DNA of 44,071 bases from Methylobacteriaceae bacterium (GCA_016793505.1 JAEULW010000047.1:1-44071); one strand, 5' to 3'. Shown: positions 7,896 to 16,974, counted from the first letter of the stretch. A program made the numbers and translations. The notes: generated by a model not told the origin, from the sequence alone.

Positions 7896-8816
7896 TCAGC
7901 GCTGCGCCGTCCTGGCGCGTCGGGTCGTCTGCGCGAACAGCTCTGCGGCGAGCTGGCGCAGCCAGCGATTGGCGGCGTCGTGATGGGCCCGCGCATGCCA
8001 GTGCTGCTTGACGTCGTAGGCCGGCGCGGCGACGGGGCAGGGGCGCAGCGCCAGCCCGGCGCTCGCCGCCAGCGTCTCGCCGATCTGGCGCGGCAGCGTG
8101 GCGATCAGATCGGTCGTCCCGATGATCGCGGCGAGGCCGAGGAAGCCCGGCAGACGCAGCGCGACGCGGCGCGTCACGCCCTGCGCCGTCAGGGCGGCGT
8201 CGAGCAGCTGCGCGGCCGCGCCGCCGACGATCTCGACATGCGCCTCGCGCCGGTAGTCGGCGAGCGTCAGCCCGCGTCGCAGCCGCGGATGGTCGAGGTT
8301 GATCAGGCAGACGAAATCCTGCGTGAACAGGCGCTGCTGATGCACGCCGCGCTCCAGCGATGGAATATGGCCGATGGCGAGGTCGACCGCGCCCGATTCG
8401 AGCGCCGCGGCGAGCCCTTCGTCGATGCGCGCCGCCTCGAGCTGCGCCAACGGCGCGTCGCGCCGCACGCGCGCCAGCAGTCGCGGCAGCAGCGTCGCAT
8501 GGCTGGCGTCGGTCATGGCGATGCGGAAGACGCGTGTGGTCGTCCCCGGATCGAAGTCGTCTCGGCTCTGGGCGAGACGCTCGAAATCACGCAGCAGATC
8601 GCGCGTCGGTCCGATCAGCGCCTCGGCGCGCGGCGTCGGCGCGACGCCGCGGCCGGCGCGCACGAACAGCGGATCGCCGAACTGCCGGCGCAGTCGCCCG
8701 AGAGCCAGGCTGAGCGTCGGCTGCGAGAGCCCCAGCGCCTCGGCCGCGCGCGTCACGTGCCGCGCGTCGTAGACCGCCGTCAGCGCCCGCAACAGGCGGA
8801 TGTCGATCGTCTCCAT
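7896..8816 (-). CDS. LysR family transcriptional regulator, NodD/NahR-like branch
   Basis: A 306-residue LTTR starting METIDIRLLRALTAVYD, with the winged helix-turn-helix at about residues 15-60 (HVTRAAEALGLSQPTLSLALGRLR), followed by a two-lobed effector domain. The DxRLLRxxxxVYxxRxVTRAA start is typical of the branch whose effectors are often aromatic acids or acyl compounds. The frame is open to an upstream ATG at 8840 and a TTG at 8852. The latter lies in the ATGCAA-N13-TTGCAT dyad, so ATG 8816 is preferred. It is divergent from the CoA-transferase gene and is its likely regulator; autoregulation is also likely. The thiolase operon lies downstream on the same strand after 273 bp with no recognised gene. 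Confidence 0.9.
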   Translation of the reverse strand: METIDIRLLRALTAVYDARHVTRAAEALGLSQPTLSLALGRLRRQFGDPLFVRAGRGVAPTPRAEALIGPTRDLLRDFERLAQSRDDFDPGTTTRVFRIAMTDASHATLLPRLLARVRRDAPLAQLEAARIDEGLAAALESGAVDLAIGHIPSLERGVHQQRLFTQDFVCLINLDHPRLRRGLTLADYRREAHVEIVGGAAAQLLDAALTAQGVTRRVALRLPGFLGLAAIIGTTDLIATLPRQIGETLAASAGLALRPCPVAAPAYDVKQHWHARAHHDAANRWLRQLAAELFAQTTRRARTAQR

Positions 8817-8851
8817 GGCTGTCCGCGGCGCCCATGTCATTACGGAATTCA

Positions 8852-8876
8852 ATGCAAAATATTTGGATCATTGCAT
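8852..8876. promoter_or_regulatory. Dyad operator between LysR and CoA-transferase genes
   Basis: Perfect inverted repeat ATGCAA (8852-8857) and TTGCAT (8871-8876) with a 13-bp AT-rich spacer, in an otherwise GC-rich 117-bp divergent intergenic region. This fits an LTTR recognition site placed 58 bp before the CoA-transferase ATG. Confidence 0.55.
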
Positions 8877-8933
8877 AGACGCAACGATGTGGGCGGCGCT
8901 AGAAGCCGTCGATATTGCCTGAGGAGCGACCCG

Positions 8934-10166
8934 ATGAGCTCTCCCGCCGACGAGGCGCTGCCGCTGGCCGGCGTGCGCGTCATCGACTACAGCCACTTCC
9001 TCGCCGGCCCGCATCTGTCGCGCTGCCTCGCCGCGATGGGCGCCGACGTCATCAAGGTCGAGCGTCCCAAAGAGGGCGACGCCGGCCGCGCCCACGGATA
9101 TTTCAAGGATGGCCAGTCCGGCTATTTCCTGCAGCAGAACATGGGCAAACGCGGCCTCTGCGTCGATCTGAAGGATCCGCGCGGCAAGGCGCTCATGCTC
9201 GATCTGGTCAAGACCGCCGACGTCTTCGTCGAAAATTACCGGCCCGGCGCGCTCGCCCGGCTCGGCCTCGGCTACGAGGCGCTGTCGACGCTCAATCCCG
9301 GCCTCGTCTACTGCTCGGTCTCGGCCTATGGCCACACCGGGCCGGACGCCGCGCGGCCCGGCTTCGGCCTGATCGCCGAGGCAAGGAGCGGCGCCCTCGC
9401 CATGCTCGGCGAGGAGGGCCGGCCGCCGCCGCTGCTGCGCATGCCGCTCGCCGACATGTACACGGGGGTGCATGGCGTCGGCGCGGTCTGCGCCGCGCTG
9501 TTCGGCCGCGTCCGCAGCGGCCGCGGCCGGCACATCGATCTGGCGCTCTACGACTGCATGGTGTCGATGCACGACTACGCGGTGCAGCGCTTCTTCATGA
9601 GCGGCGAGACCGAAATCCCGCGCCGCACCGGCGCGCAGGCCCCGGATTCGCCGATCTACGGCGTCTTTCCGGGCGCCGACGGCTATCTCGTCGTCGCCGC
9701 CCAGGTCGACGACGCCTGGTCGCGGCTCGCCGCGCTGATCGGCGGCGCGGCGACCGAGCCGCGCTTTGCGACGCCCGAGGGGCGCGCCGCCCATTTCGAG
9801 GACGCCGCCCGGCTCGTCACGGACTGGACGGCCGCCCAGCCCTCTGTCGCCGCCTGCCTTGCCGCGCTCGACGCCGCCGGCGTGCCCTGCGCGCGGGTGC
9901 AGACCATCGACCAGGTGGTCGCCGACCCGCAGATCGCCGCCCGCGGCATGATCGTTGAGCAAGATCATCCCGTGCTCGGCCCGGTGAAGCTGCCGAACCT
10001 TCCCTTCCGCTTCTCCGATTGCGACACGTCGCCGCGGCGCGTCGCGCCGCTGCTCGGTCAGCACAATGCCGAGATCGCCCGCAGTCTCGGCCGCAATGAG
10101 GCCGAAATCGCCGCGATGCGGCGCGACGGCGTGCTCTACGCCGAGCCGGCGGCGCGCCCTGGCTGA
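8934..10166 (+). CDS. CaiB/BaiF family (family III) CoA-transferase
   Basis: A 410-residue protein with the family III fold: N-terminal LPLAGVRVIDYSHFLAGP, ADVIKVERP (about 38-45), FVENYRPGALARLGLGYE, YCSVSAYGHTGP, and the catalytic aspartate Asp174 in RMPLADMYTG, which forms the aspartyl-CoA anhydride and thioester. These enzymes move CoA between carboxylic acids (carnitine, formyl/oxalyl, succinyl-benzylsuccinate, 2-methylacyl compounds). The substrate is unknown. GAGGAG lies at a good distance before ATG 8934. It is divergent from the LysR gene at 7896-8816. It could activate a carboxylate for the acyl-CoA enzymes encoded elsewhere in the window. Confidence 0.92.
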   Translation: MSSPADEALPLAGVRVIDYSHFLAGPHLSRCLAAMGADVIKVERPKEGDAGRAHGYFKDGQSGYFLQQNMGKRGLCVDLKDPRGKALMLDLVKTADVFVENYRPGALARLGLGYEALSTLNPGLVYCSVSAYGHTGPDAARPGFGLIAEARSGALAMLGEEGRPPPLLRMPLADMYTGVHGVGAVCAALFGRVRSGRGRHIDLALYDCMVSMHDYAVQRFFMSGETEIPRRTGAQAPDSPIYGVFPGADGYLVVAAQVDDAWSRLAALIGGAATEPRFATPEGRAAHFEDAARLVTDWTAAQPSVAACLAALDAAGVPCARVQTIDQVVADPQIAARGMIVEQDHPVLGPVKLPNLPFRFSDCDTSPRRVAPLLGQHNAEIARSLGRNEAEIAAMRRDGVLYAEPAARPG

Positions 10167-10276
10167 CGCGGCGTTGGGCGCCAGGCCTTGCGATAGGGCT
10201 TGGCCATTCTGGTCAAGTGGAACTAGCCTTGCATCGTCGCGAGGGGCGACCTGCCCCGTCGGCAAGAGGAGCGAGC

Positions 10277-10771
10277 ATGTCCGCTGTCATTTCCAAATCC
10301 GCGTTTCAGCCGATCACCCGCGCCGAGATGCAGGCCGGTTTCGCCGCTGGCTTCGTCGGCGGTCTGGCCGAAATTCTCTGGATCGCCGCCTATCAGGCGA
10401 CGACCGGCGCCTCGCCGGCGCGCGTCGCGCGCGGCGTCATCGAGACGGTCGCGCCGAATCTTGGCGCGCATGCGCTCGCCGCGCCGCTCGGCGTGCTGGT
10501 CCACATGCTGCTGTCGCTGGCCCTCGGTCTGGCGCTGGCCGTCTTCGCCCGCCGCGTGCTTGCGCCGGCGCTCGGCGGCTCGCGCGCTTTCCTGAGCGTC
10601 GTCGGTCTGCTCATCGGCGTCTGGGCGGTGAATTTCTTCGTCGTCCTGCCGATCCTCAATCCCGACTTCGTGACGCTCGTCCCCTACAGCGCCAGCCTGA
10701 TGTCGAAGGCGCTGTTCGGCGTCGCCGCCGCTGCGGCGCTGATGCGCGGCGCCTTCTGGCGCGCACGCTGA
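10277..10771 (+). CDS. Small integral membrane protein, unknown function
   Basis: A 164-residue protein with four probable transmembrane segments: roughly AGFAAGFVGGLAEILWIAAY (21-40), a segment around 73-90 (LGVLVHMLLSLALGLALAVF), one near 104-125 (FLSVVGLLIGVWAVNFFVVL) and one at the C-terminus (LFGVAAAAALM). There is no signal peptide cleavage site and no motif of a known transporter that I recognise. ATG 10277 is preceded by AAGAGGAGCG. It lies 110 bp after the CoA-transferase gene and 128 bp before the dehydratase-like gene, so operon membership is uncertain. Confidence 0.7.
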   Translation: MSAVISKSAFQPITRAEMQAGFAAGFVGGLAEILWIAAYQATTGASPARVARGVIETVAPNLGAHALAAPLGVLVHMLLSLALGLALAVFARRVLAPALGGSRAFLSVVGLLIGVWAVNFFVVLPILNPDFVTLVPYSASLMSKALFGVAAAAALMRGAFWRAR

Positions 10772-10899
10772 TTCGTGTCGGGACGACCGGACGGCTGCGC
10801 CGCCCGGTCGCCGGTCTCCGCCGCCGCCGGCTTGGCTGGCGGCGCGCGGCGCCGGCGTGCTAGCCTCGCCGCGCCGTCCGGGGAGCGAAAGCAGACGTC

Positions 10900-12747
10900 A
10901 TGAAGTGGGCCATCTCGTCGCTGTCGTTCCCCGACGTGTTGCAGAAAAAGATCGAGGCGGCCGCGGCGGCGGGCTTTGTCGGCGTCGAAATCTTTCATGA
11001 AGACCTGATCATGTCGGGCGTGCCGATCGCCGACATGGCGCGCTTTGCGCGCGAGCTCGGCGTCGAGATCGTCAGCCTGCAATCGTTGCGCGACTACGAG
11101 GGCGCGCCGCCGGCGCAACGCGACTGGAACCGGCGGCGCGCCGCCCGCATGCTCGATCTGGCGGCGGCGATCGGCGCGGGCATGCTGATCGTCTGCTCCA
11201 ACACCCGCGCCGACGCGATCGACGATGCGGGACAGGCCGCAGCCGACCTCGCCGAACTCGCCGACATGGCGGCGACGCGCGGGCTGAAGATCGGCTATGA
11301 GGCGCTCTCGACCGGTCGTCATGTCCGCCGCTTCGATCAGGCGGCCGCGCTCGTGGCGCGCGCCGGCCGGCCCAATCTCGGCCTCGTCCTGTCGGTCGCC
11401 CATACGGTGTTCGCCGGCGCCGGCTTCGACGAGCTGGAGCGGCTCGACCCGGTGCGAATCTTTCTCGTGCATCTCGCCGACGTGCCCGACATCCGCATGG
11501 ACCCGCAGCTGCTCAGCGGCAATTTCCGGCTGTTCCCGGGGCAGGGCGATCTGCCGCTGGCCGATCTCTACCGCCGCCTCGCGGCGATGGGCTATCAGGG
11601 CCCGATCTCGCTCGAGATTTTCAACGAACAGATGCGCGGCCTCTCGCCTGCCGAGATCGCCACCGACGGCATGCGCGCCTTCCATCTTCTGGCCGACGGG
11701 CGCGCCGCCGCGCGCGGCGCGCTGCGCGGCGTCGCCTTTGTCGAGATCGCCGCCTTCGACGCCGACCGCGATCGCATCGTCGCCCTGCTGAAGGCGCTTG
11801 GGTTTGCCCAGACGCATCGCCACCGCTCCAAACATGTCGGCCTGTGGCGGCGCGGCGGGGCGACCGTCATCCTCAACGAGCAGACCGGCAGCCTCGCTCA
11901 TTCCTATTTCCTGCTGCACGGAACCAGCGTCTGCGCGATCGCCTATGTCGTCGACGATCTGGCGGGCTGGCTCGAACGGCTGAAGACCTTCCGCAGCGGC
12001 GCGATTTCGGTCGCCGCCGAGCCCGGCGAGCTCGACATTCCGGCGATCCGCGCCTTCGACGGCAGCCAGCTCTTCTTTCTCGATTCGGCGGCGAAAGAGC
12101 GCTACCGGGAGGTCGATTTCGTCGAGGTCGCCGCCGCCCCGCCCGCCGGCGGCATGGGCGCCGTCGACCACTTCTCGCAGGCCGTTGGCCAGGCCGAATT
12201 CTACATGGCGCAGCTCTTCTACCGCGCCGTCCTCGGCTTCGAGAAAGGCCGTCAGGTCGGCCTGCTCGATCCGCATGGGGCGGTGCAGAGCCGCGTCATG
12301 CGCAGCGCCGACGGCGCGGTGCGGATGGCGATCAACGCCTCCTCGGCCGCCAATTCGACGACGCAGCGCTTCCTCGGCGAGGCGATGGGCGCGGGCTACC
12401 AGCACATCGCATTCGCCTGCGACGACGTCTTCGCCGTCGCCGGGCGGCTCGATCGGGCCTTCGTGCTGCGCATTCCGCCGACCTATTACGACATCCTGGC
12501 GCTACGCTTCGATCTCGATCCGGCTCTGATCGAGCGCATGCGGGCCTGCGACGTCCTTTATGACGAGGATGCCGGCGGGCGCTACTTCCAGCTCTACACG
12601 ACTGACGTCAATGGTCTGTTCCTCGAGATCGTCCAGCGCGACGGCTATGATGGCTTCGGCGCTGTCAACGCGCCGGTCCGCATGGCCGCCCAGACGCGCG
12701 ACGACGAGGAGGCGCAGACGCTGATCGCCACCTTCGACGCGGATTGA
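10900..12747 (+). CDS. Two-domain sugar isomerase/HPPD-like protein, 3-dehydroshikimate dehydratase (QuiC/AsbF) type
   Basis: A 615-residue fusion. Residues 1-265 are a xylose-isomerase-like TIM barrel; residues about 280-600 are a two-module vicinal-oxygen-chelate region like 4-hydroxyphenylpyruvate dioxygenase. This architecture is that of QuiC1-type 3-dehydroshikimate dehydratases, which form protocatechuate during quinate/shikimate use. In the barrel, Glu134 (IGYEAL), His168, His191 (LVHLADVP) and Glu239 (SLEIFNE) are present. However, the position in GLVLxxxxH where an Asp metal ligand is expected is Ser165. The HPPD-like half keeps a possible 2-His-1-carboxylate set at His424, His502 and Glu576. 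Proximity to dehydroquinase and shikimate-dehydrogenase-like genes supports a role on a related carbocyclic acid. The Ser165 change makes the exact activity doubtful. Confidence 0.82.
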   Translation: MKWAISSLSFPDVLQKKIEAAAAAGFVGVEIFHEDLIMSGVPIADMARFARELGVEIVSLQSLRDYEGAPPAQRDWNRRRAARMLDLAAAIGAGMLIVCSNTRADAIDDAGQAAADLAELADMAATRGLKIGYEALSTGRHVRRFDQAAALVARAGRPNLGLVLSVAHTVFAGAGFDELERLDPVRIFLVHLADVPDIRMDPQLLSGNFRLFPGQGDLPLADLYRRLAAMGYQGPISLEIFNEQMRGLSPAEIATDGMRAFHLLADGRAAARGALRGVAFVEIAAFDADRDRIVALLKALGFAQTHRHRSKHVGLWRRGGATVILNEQTGSLAHSYFLLHGTSVCAIAYVVDDLAGWLERLKTFRSGAISVAAEPGELDIPAIRAFDGSQLFFLDSAAKERYREVDFVEVAAAPPAGGMGAVDHFSQAVGQAEFYMAQLFYRAVLGFEKGRQVGLLDPHGAVQSRVMRSADGAVRMAINASSAANSTTQRFLGEAMGAGYQHIAFACDDVFAVAGRLDRAFVLRIPPTYYDILALRFDLDPALIERMRACDVLYDEDAGGRYFQLYTTDVNGLFLEIVQRDGYDGFGAVNAPVRMAAQTRDDEEAQTLIATFDAD

Positions 12748-12751
12748 CGCT

Positions 12752-13654
12752 TCATCCCGCTTCGCCCGACGCCGCCTTCGCCTCGAGTCGCAGGAATTCG
12801 ATCAGGCTCTCGCCGTAATTTGAGGGCGGGGCGTCGATGTTGGTCGCCACATAGGTCATGAAGCGCGACGGCGGATCGAGCAGGATTTTCACGACGCCCG
12901 GCGGCGCGCCGCCGGCCACCGAGAAGGAGTCGATCACCGCCACGCCCAGCTTGCGCGCCACCAGCCCGATCGCCGTGTGCGCATAGCGCGCCTGGATCGA
13001 CAGTTCGAAGGCCGCCCCCGCCTCGAGGAAGGGGCGCGCCAGATTGCGCCCGTAGGGCTCGTTCGGATCGAAGCCGATCAGCGGATGATCGAGCAGCATC
13101 GCGATCGTCACGGCCTTCTTCTTCGCCAGCGCATGATCGGCCGGAACCAGCGCCATGAGCGAACAGGACGCCAGCGCCTGGAAGCGCAGCGCCGGATGGT
13201 CGATCTTGTAGCTCAGCGCCGCCATCTCGCCCTTCTTGAGCAGCAGATAGTCGACCGCCTCTTCGATCTTCAGCACATCGAGCGTCATGCGCAGATCGGG
13301 ATATTTGCGCCGCAGCCGCGCGATCGCCGAGGGCAGCACGAATTGCGACAGCGACGGCACAGCCGCCACCGAAAAGACAGAGGCCGAGCCGCGCCGCACC
13401 GCGCCGATGGCGAGTTGCAGATCCTCGATCTTGCGGAACACGTCCTGCATCTGGGTGAAGATGTCGCGCGCCGCATGCGTCGGCGCGTAACGGCCGTGCT
13501 GGCGCGAGAACAGCCTGAGCCCGACGACGCTCTCGGCATGTTTCATCGCGCGGCTGACGCCGGGGGCCGACACGTTCAGCATCTCCGCCGCCCCGTTGAC
13601 CGTGCCGGTGATCATGATCGCCCGGATGATCTCGATCTGTCTGAGCGTCAGCAT
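12752..13654 (-). CDS. LysR family transcriptional regulator of the 13768-24453 operons
   Basis: A 300-residue LTTR beginning MLTLRQIEIIRAIMITGTV, with the helix-turn-helix around residues 18-45 (GAAEMLNVSAPGVSRAMKHAE) and an effector domain from about 90. The start resembles LTTRs of opine/amino-acid and dicarboxylate catabolism. The ATG at 13654 has GGAGGCGAGG just upstream; an open extension to 13702 is rejected because it would run through the predicted operator. Its stop lies 4 bp from that of the convergent gene at 10900-12747. It is divergent from the HMG-CoA-lyase-like gene. The AACATGATGTT palindrome in between recurs before tctC, so this protein most likely controls both transcripts. 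Confidence 0.92.
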   Translation of the reverse strand: MLTLRQIEIIRAIMITGTVNGAAEMLNVSAPGVSRAMKHAESVVGLRLFSRQHGRYAPTHAARDIFTQMQDVFRKIEDLQLAIGAVRRGSASVFSVAAVPSLSQFVLPSAIARLRRKYPDLRMTLDVLKIEEAVDYLLLKKGEMAALSYKIDHPALRFQALASCSLMALVPADHALAKKKAVTIAMLLDHPLIGFDPNEPYGRNLARPFLEAGAAFELSIQARYAHTAIGLVARKLGVAVIDSFSVAGGAPPGVVKILLDPPSRFMTYVATNIDAPPSNYGESLIEFLRLEAKAASGEAG

Positions 13655-13673
13655 GGCCTCGCCTCCGGTCCAA

Positions 13674-13689
13674 AAATTAACATGATGTT
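13674..13689. promoter_or_regulatory. Shared operator, copy 1
   Basis: The 16-bp AAATTAACATGATGTT contains the perfect 11-bp palindrome AACAT-G-ATGTT (13679-13689). An identical 16-mer lies at 21211-21226 in front of tctC. A further half-site ATGTT occurs at 13716-13720, 31 bp (about three helical turns) from the first. It is located between the LysR gene and the HMG-CoA-lyase-like gene. Confidence 0.65.
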
Positions 13690-13767
13690 TCCGGTTCGCC
13701 AAGTTTCTGTATTTGATGTTAGCATGGCGCTCCGCTACCCCTTGCCTTCAGGGAGGAACGCGGCGGC

Positions 13768-14688
13768 ATGCTCACTCTGCCTGAAAGCGTCCTGATCGAG
13801 GACGAGGCGCTGCGCGACGGGCTGCAGAACGAGCAGCGTCTGTTCTCCGTCGCCGAGAAGCGCGAACTCGTCGCCGCCATCGCCGAGGCCGGCGTGCGGC
13901 GCATCCAGGTCGGCTCCTTCGTCTCGCCGAAATGGGCGCCGCAGATGGCCAATACGGACGAGCTGTTCGCCGTCCTTCCGGCCCGTCCCGGCCTCGTCTA
14001 TTCCGCCCTCGTGCTCAACCGCGCCGGCCTCGACCGGGCGCTGGCGGCGGGCGTCAAGCATCTGTCGATCTCGGTCTCCGCCAGCGAGACCCACAGCCGC
14101 AAGAACGCCAACAAGTCGGTCGACGAGGCGTTGGCCGACATCCTGCCGACCATCGAGCGCGCGCTCGCCGAAGGGATCGCCGTGCGCGCCGGCGTGCAGT
14201 CGGCGCTCGGCTGCGGCTATGAGGGGGCGATCGATCCGCGCCAGGTTCTGCGCATCGCGCGCCTGTTCCGCGACGCCGGCGCCCGCGAAATCAACATCGC
14301 CGACACCGCCGGCCTCGCCGATCCGCAGCTCGTGCATCGCGTCGTCACGACGCTGCGCGACGATCTCGGCGCCGACGTGACGCTGTCGCTGCATCTGCAC
14401 GACACGCGCGGCCTCGGCCTCGCCAACATGCTCGCCGGCCTGCAGGCGGGCGTCACCGTGTTCGACGCCGCGGTCGGCGGCCTCGGCGGCTGCCCCTTCA
14501 TTCCCGCCGCCACGGGCAACATCGCCACCGAGGACGCCGTCTTCGCGCTCGGGCGCATGGGCGTCGCCACCGGCGTCGACTGGATGAAGCTGCGTCCTGT
14601 CGCGCTGCGCCTTGCCGAATTGCTCGGCCGCAAGCTGCCCGGCCGCATGGCCTACATCGACGGCGGACCTGACGGAGCGCGCGCATGA
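13768..14688 (+). CDS. Hydroxymethylglutaryl-CoA lyase family protein
   Basis: A 306-residue HMGL-like TIM barrel. Arg16-Asp17 in ALRDGLQNE carry the catalytic Arg and metal-binding Asp; His209 and His211 in LHLHDTRG complete the metal site; Cys242 in GLGGCPFIPAATGN matches the flexible catalytic-loop cysteine of HMG-CoA lyase. All key positions are intact, so retro-Claisen cleavage of a 3-hydroxy-3-methylacyl-CoA (or citramalyl-like CoA) into acetyl-CoA or pyruvate plus an acyl product is expected. GGGAGG precedes the ATG. It is the first gene of the plus-strand operon and overlaps the next by 4 bp (ATGA). The physiological substrate may differ from HMG-CoA. Confidence 0.92.
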   Translation: MLTLPESVLIEDEALRDGLQNEQRLFSVAEKRELVAAIAEAGVRRIQVGSFVSPKWAPQMANTDELFAVLPARPGLVYSALVLNRAGLDRALAAGVKHLSISVSASETHSRKNANKSVDEALADILPTIERALAEGIAVRAGVQSALGCGYEGAIDPRQVLRIARLFRDAGAREINIADTAGLADPQLVHRVVTTLRDDLGADVTLSLHLHDTRGLGLANMLAGLQAGVTVFDAAVGGLGGCPFIPAATGNIATEDAVFALGRMGVATGVDWMKLRPVALRLAELLGRKLPGRMAYIDGGPDGARA

Positions 14689-15539
14689 GCCGGCAATTCT
14701 CGCTCGCCCATCTGACCGTCCTCGGCCTCGCCCCGCCGGAGATGACCTATGTCGCGGCCCGCTGCGGCTATGACTTCGTCAGCCTGCGCCTCATCCCGAT
14801 GCGAACGCCCGGCGAGCCCGCCTATCTGCCCGAAGACAAGGCGATGATCGCCGCGACGAAAGCGGCGCTGCGCGAGACGGGCGTGCGCATGCTCGATCTC
14901 GAACTCGCCTGCATCGTCCGTGACCGCGCCGCCGCCAGCTACGAGCCGGCCTTCGCCGCCGCCGCCGAACTCGGGGCCCGCCACGTCATCTCCTCGGCCT
15001 GGACGAAAGAGCGCGACGACCGCGCTTTCATTGTCGAGCGCTACGCCGAGATCTGCGATCTCGCCGCGCCCTACGGCCTCACCGTCGATCTCGAATTCCC
15101 GACCTTTTCGCGGCTGCGCTCGCTCGACGAGGCCGTCGACGTGCTGCGCGCCGCCGCACGGCCAAACTGCGGCGTCCTCGTCGACTCGCTCTATTTCCAC
15201 TTTTCGCGGCTGAAGCCGGCCGATCTCGCCGCCCTGCCGCGCGACTGGCTGCACTTTCTGCATCTCACCGACACGCGCCGCGAGGTGCCCGCCAACGCCG
15301 AGGGCATGAAGGCGATCGCCCGCGAAGAGCGTCTCTATCTCGGCGAAGGCTGCATCGATTTCGCCGCCTTGCTCGCCGCCGTGCCCGACGTGCCGTTGTC
15401 GATCGAACTGCCCAACAAGAAGCGCGCGCGTGAACTCGGCTGGGAGGGCCATGCCCGACTCTGCCTCGAAACGGCGCGCAATCACATCGCCAACCATCTG
15501 CCCATCGAGTCGCAGCGCTCGACCGGGACGCACGGCTGA
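14685..15539 (+). CDS. Sugar phosphate isomerase/epimerase-like TIM barrel protein
   Basis: A 284-residue AP-endonuclease-2/xylose-isomerase-like barrel. Likely metal ligands are in MLDLELACI (about residue 69), DLEFPTF (about 137), a conserved VLVDSLYFH (about 165-173), FLHLTD and the C-terminal SIELPNK. Relatives include inosose dehydratase and isomerase (IolE, IolI), hydroxypyruvate isomerase and 3-dehydroshikimate dehydratase. They act on a ketone/polyol by metal-assisted proton transfer or dehydration. Translation is coupled to the lyase gene by an ATGA overlap. The specific reaction cannot be deduced. Confidence 0.85.
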   Translation: MSRQFSLAHLTVLGLAPPEMTYVAARCGYDFVSLRLIPMRTPGEPAYLPEDKAMIAATKAALRETGVRMLDLELACIVRDRAAASYEPAFAAAAELGARHVISSAWTKERDDRAFIVERYAEICDLAAPYGLTVDLEFPTFSRLRSLDEAVDVLRAAARPNCGVLVDSLYFHFSRLKPADLAALPRDWLHFLHLTDTRREVPANAEGMKAIAREERLYLGEGCIDFAALLAAVPDVPLSIELPNKKRARELGWEGHARLCLETARNHIANHLPIESQRSTGTHG

Positions 15540-15561
15540 CAAACTACCGGAGGATCGCCCC

Positions 15562-16968
15562 ATGGCCCGTGAAATCACCCCCGAGGAAGTGCAGCAGGTC
15601 GCCGACATGGTGGCGCGCGCCCGCGCTGCGATGGAGGCGATCAAGGACTACGACCAGGATCGCGTCGATCGTCTGGTGCGCGCCCTCGGCTGGGCCTGCG
15701 GCAACGAGAAGACCTTCGTCCGCATTGCCCAGATGGGCGTCGACGAGAGCGGCATCGGCGATCGCGCCGGCCGTGGCGGCAAGCGTCACAAGGTGCTCGG
15801 CGTGCTGCGCGACGCGTTGCGCCAGAAGAGCGTCGGCGTCGTCGAGGTCGACGAGGCCAGGGGCCTGATCAAGATCGCCAAGCCCGCCGGCGTCATCGCC
15901 TCCCTCATTCCGACGACCAATCCCGAGCTGACCCCGCCCGTCACCGGCCTCTACGCGATCAAGGCGAAGGACGCAGTGATCTTCTCGCCGCATCCGCGCT
16001 CGAAGAAGACGACCGCCGAGATGGTGCGCGTCATGCGCGAAACGATGAAGAGCCTCGGCGCGCCGGCCGACATTTTCCAGGTCGTCGAGAATCCCTCGAT
16101 CCCGCTCACCGGCGAGTTGATGGCGCAGTGCGACCTGACGCTGGCGACCGGCGGCAAGCCGATGGTGAAGGCCGCCTACTCCTCCGGCAAGCCGGCCTAT
16201 GGCGTCGGCGCCGGCAATTCGACGATGGTCATCGACGAGACCGCCGACATCAAGGACGCCGCCTACAATTCACGTGTCTCGAAGACCTCCGACTACGGCT
16301 CGGGTTGTTCGGCCGACGGCAATCTGCTGATCGACGACCGCATCTACGACGCGATGCGCGACGCTCTGGTCGCCGAGGGCGGCCATCTGTGCAATGCCGA
16401 AGAGAAGGCGAAGCTCGAAAAGGCGCTGTGGGACGCGCACGGCCACCGCACCATCGACACCGTCGCCGTCTCCGCCCAGCGCATCGGCGAGATCGCCGGC
16501 TTCAAGGTGCCCGATGATCGCAAATTCATCATGGTGGAGCACGACAGGATCGGCAAGGATCAGAAATTCTCATCCGAAAAGCTCTGCGTCGTGATGGCGC
16601 TGTTCAGGTATCACGGCTTCGACGATGCGCTCGTCAAGGTGAAACAGATTTATGAGGTCGGAGGAAAGGGGCATTCCTGCGGCGTCTACTCGTTCAACGA
16701 CGATCACATCATGGCGCTTGCGCATGTTGCGCCGGTCAGCCGCATGATGGTGCGTCAGGCCCAGTCCAAGGCCAACGCCGGCTCCTTCACCAACGGCATG
16801 CCGATGACCTCATCGCTCGGCTGCGGCGTCTGGGGCGGCAACATCACCAATGAGAACGTCGCGCTGAAGCATTATCTCCAGGCGACCTGGGTGTCGAAGC
16901 CGATCCCCGAGGACCGTCCCTCCGACGAATGGCTGTTCGGCGAATTCTACAATACCGCGACGATGTGA
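15562..16968 (+). CDS. Acylating aldehyde dehydrogenase, sulfoacetaldehyde dehydrogenase-like
   Basis: A 468-residue CoA-acylating aldehyde dehydrogenase with catalytic Cys249 in GSGCSADGN, a cofactor region [13 protein letters not shown] (about 115-127), and [17 protein letters not shown], typical of acetaldehyde/SauS-type enzymes. They oxidise an aldehyde to the acyl-CoA with NAD(P) and CoA. It resembles sulfoacetaldehyde dehydrogenase (acylating) most closely in my reading, but no sulfonate transporter, SauT-like ligase or sulfoacetaldehyde acetyltransferase signature is seen nearby, so the sulfonate assignment is not supported by context. GGAGG precedes the ATG. The gene is 22 bp after the TIM-barrel gene and 66 bp before the ThDP enzyme gene, with a strong hairpin in that gap. 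Confidence 0.86.
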   Translation: MAREITPEEVQQVADMVARARAAMEAIKDYDQDRVDRLVRALGWACGNEKTFVRIAQMGVDESGIGDRAGRGGKRHKVLGVLRDALRQKSVGVVEVDEARGLIKIAKPAGVIASLIPTTNPELTPPVTGLYAIKAKDAVIFSPHPRSKKTTAEMVRVMRETMKSLGAPADIFQVVENPSIPLTGELMAQCDLTLATGGKPMVKAAYSSGKPAYGVGAGNSTMVIDETADIKDAAYNSRVSKTSDYGSGCSADGNLLIDDRIYDAMRDALVAEGGHLCNAEEKAKLEKALWDAHGHRTIDTVAVSAQRIGEIAGFKVPDDRKFIMVEHDRIGKDQKFSSEKLCVVMALFRYHGFDDALVKVKQIYEVGGKGHSCGVYSFNDDHIMALAHVAPVSRMMVRQAQSKANAGSFTNGMPMTSSLGCGVWGGNITNENVALKHYLQATWVSKPIPEDRPSDEWLFGEFYNTATM

Positions 16969-16974
16969 TCGCGC

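Noticed and set aside
7619..7996. Possible small gene between the thiolase and LysR genes
   Set aside because: The frame overlaps the LysR 3' end, has no family motif and no convincing ribosome site. A TTCGAC-N15-GTCGAA repeat at 7740-7766 is too common a sequence type in this GC-rich DNA to call.
10206..10260. GGAAC-containing stretch before the small membrane protein as an EcfG general-stress promoter
   Set aside because: No CGTT-type -10 element at the required 16-17 bp spacing.
15562..16968. Sulfoacetate/sulfonate catabolism from the SauS-like gene
   Set aside because: No sulfonate transporter, SauT-type ligase, sulfite exporter or phosphotransacetylase is present in the window.
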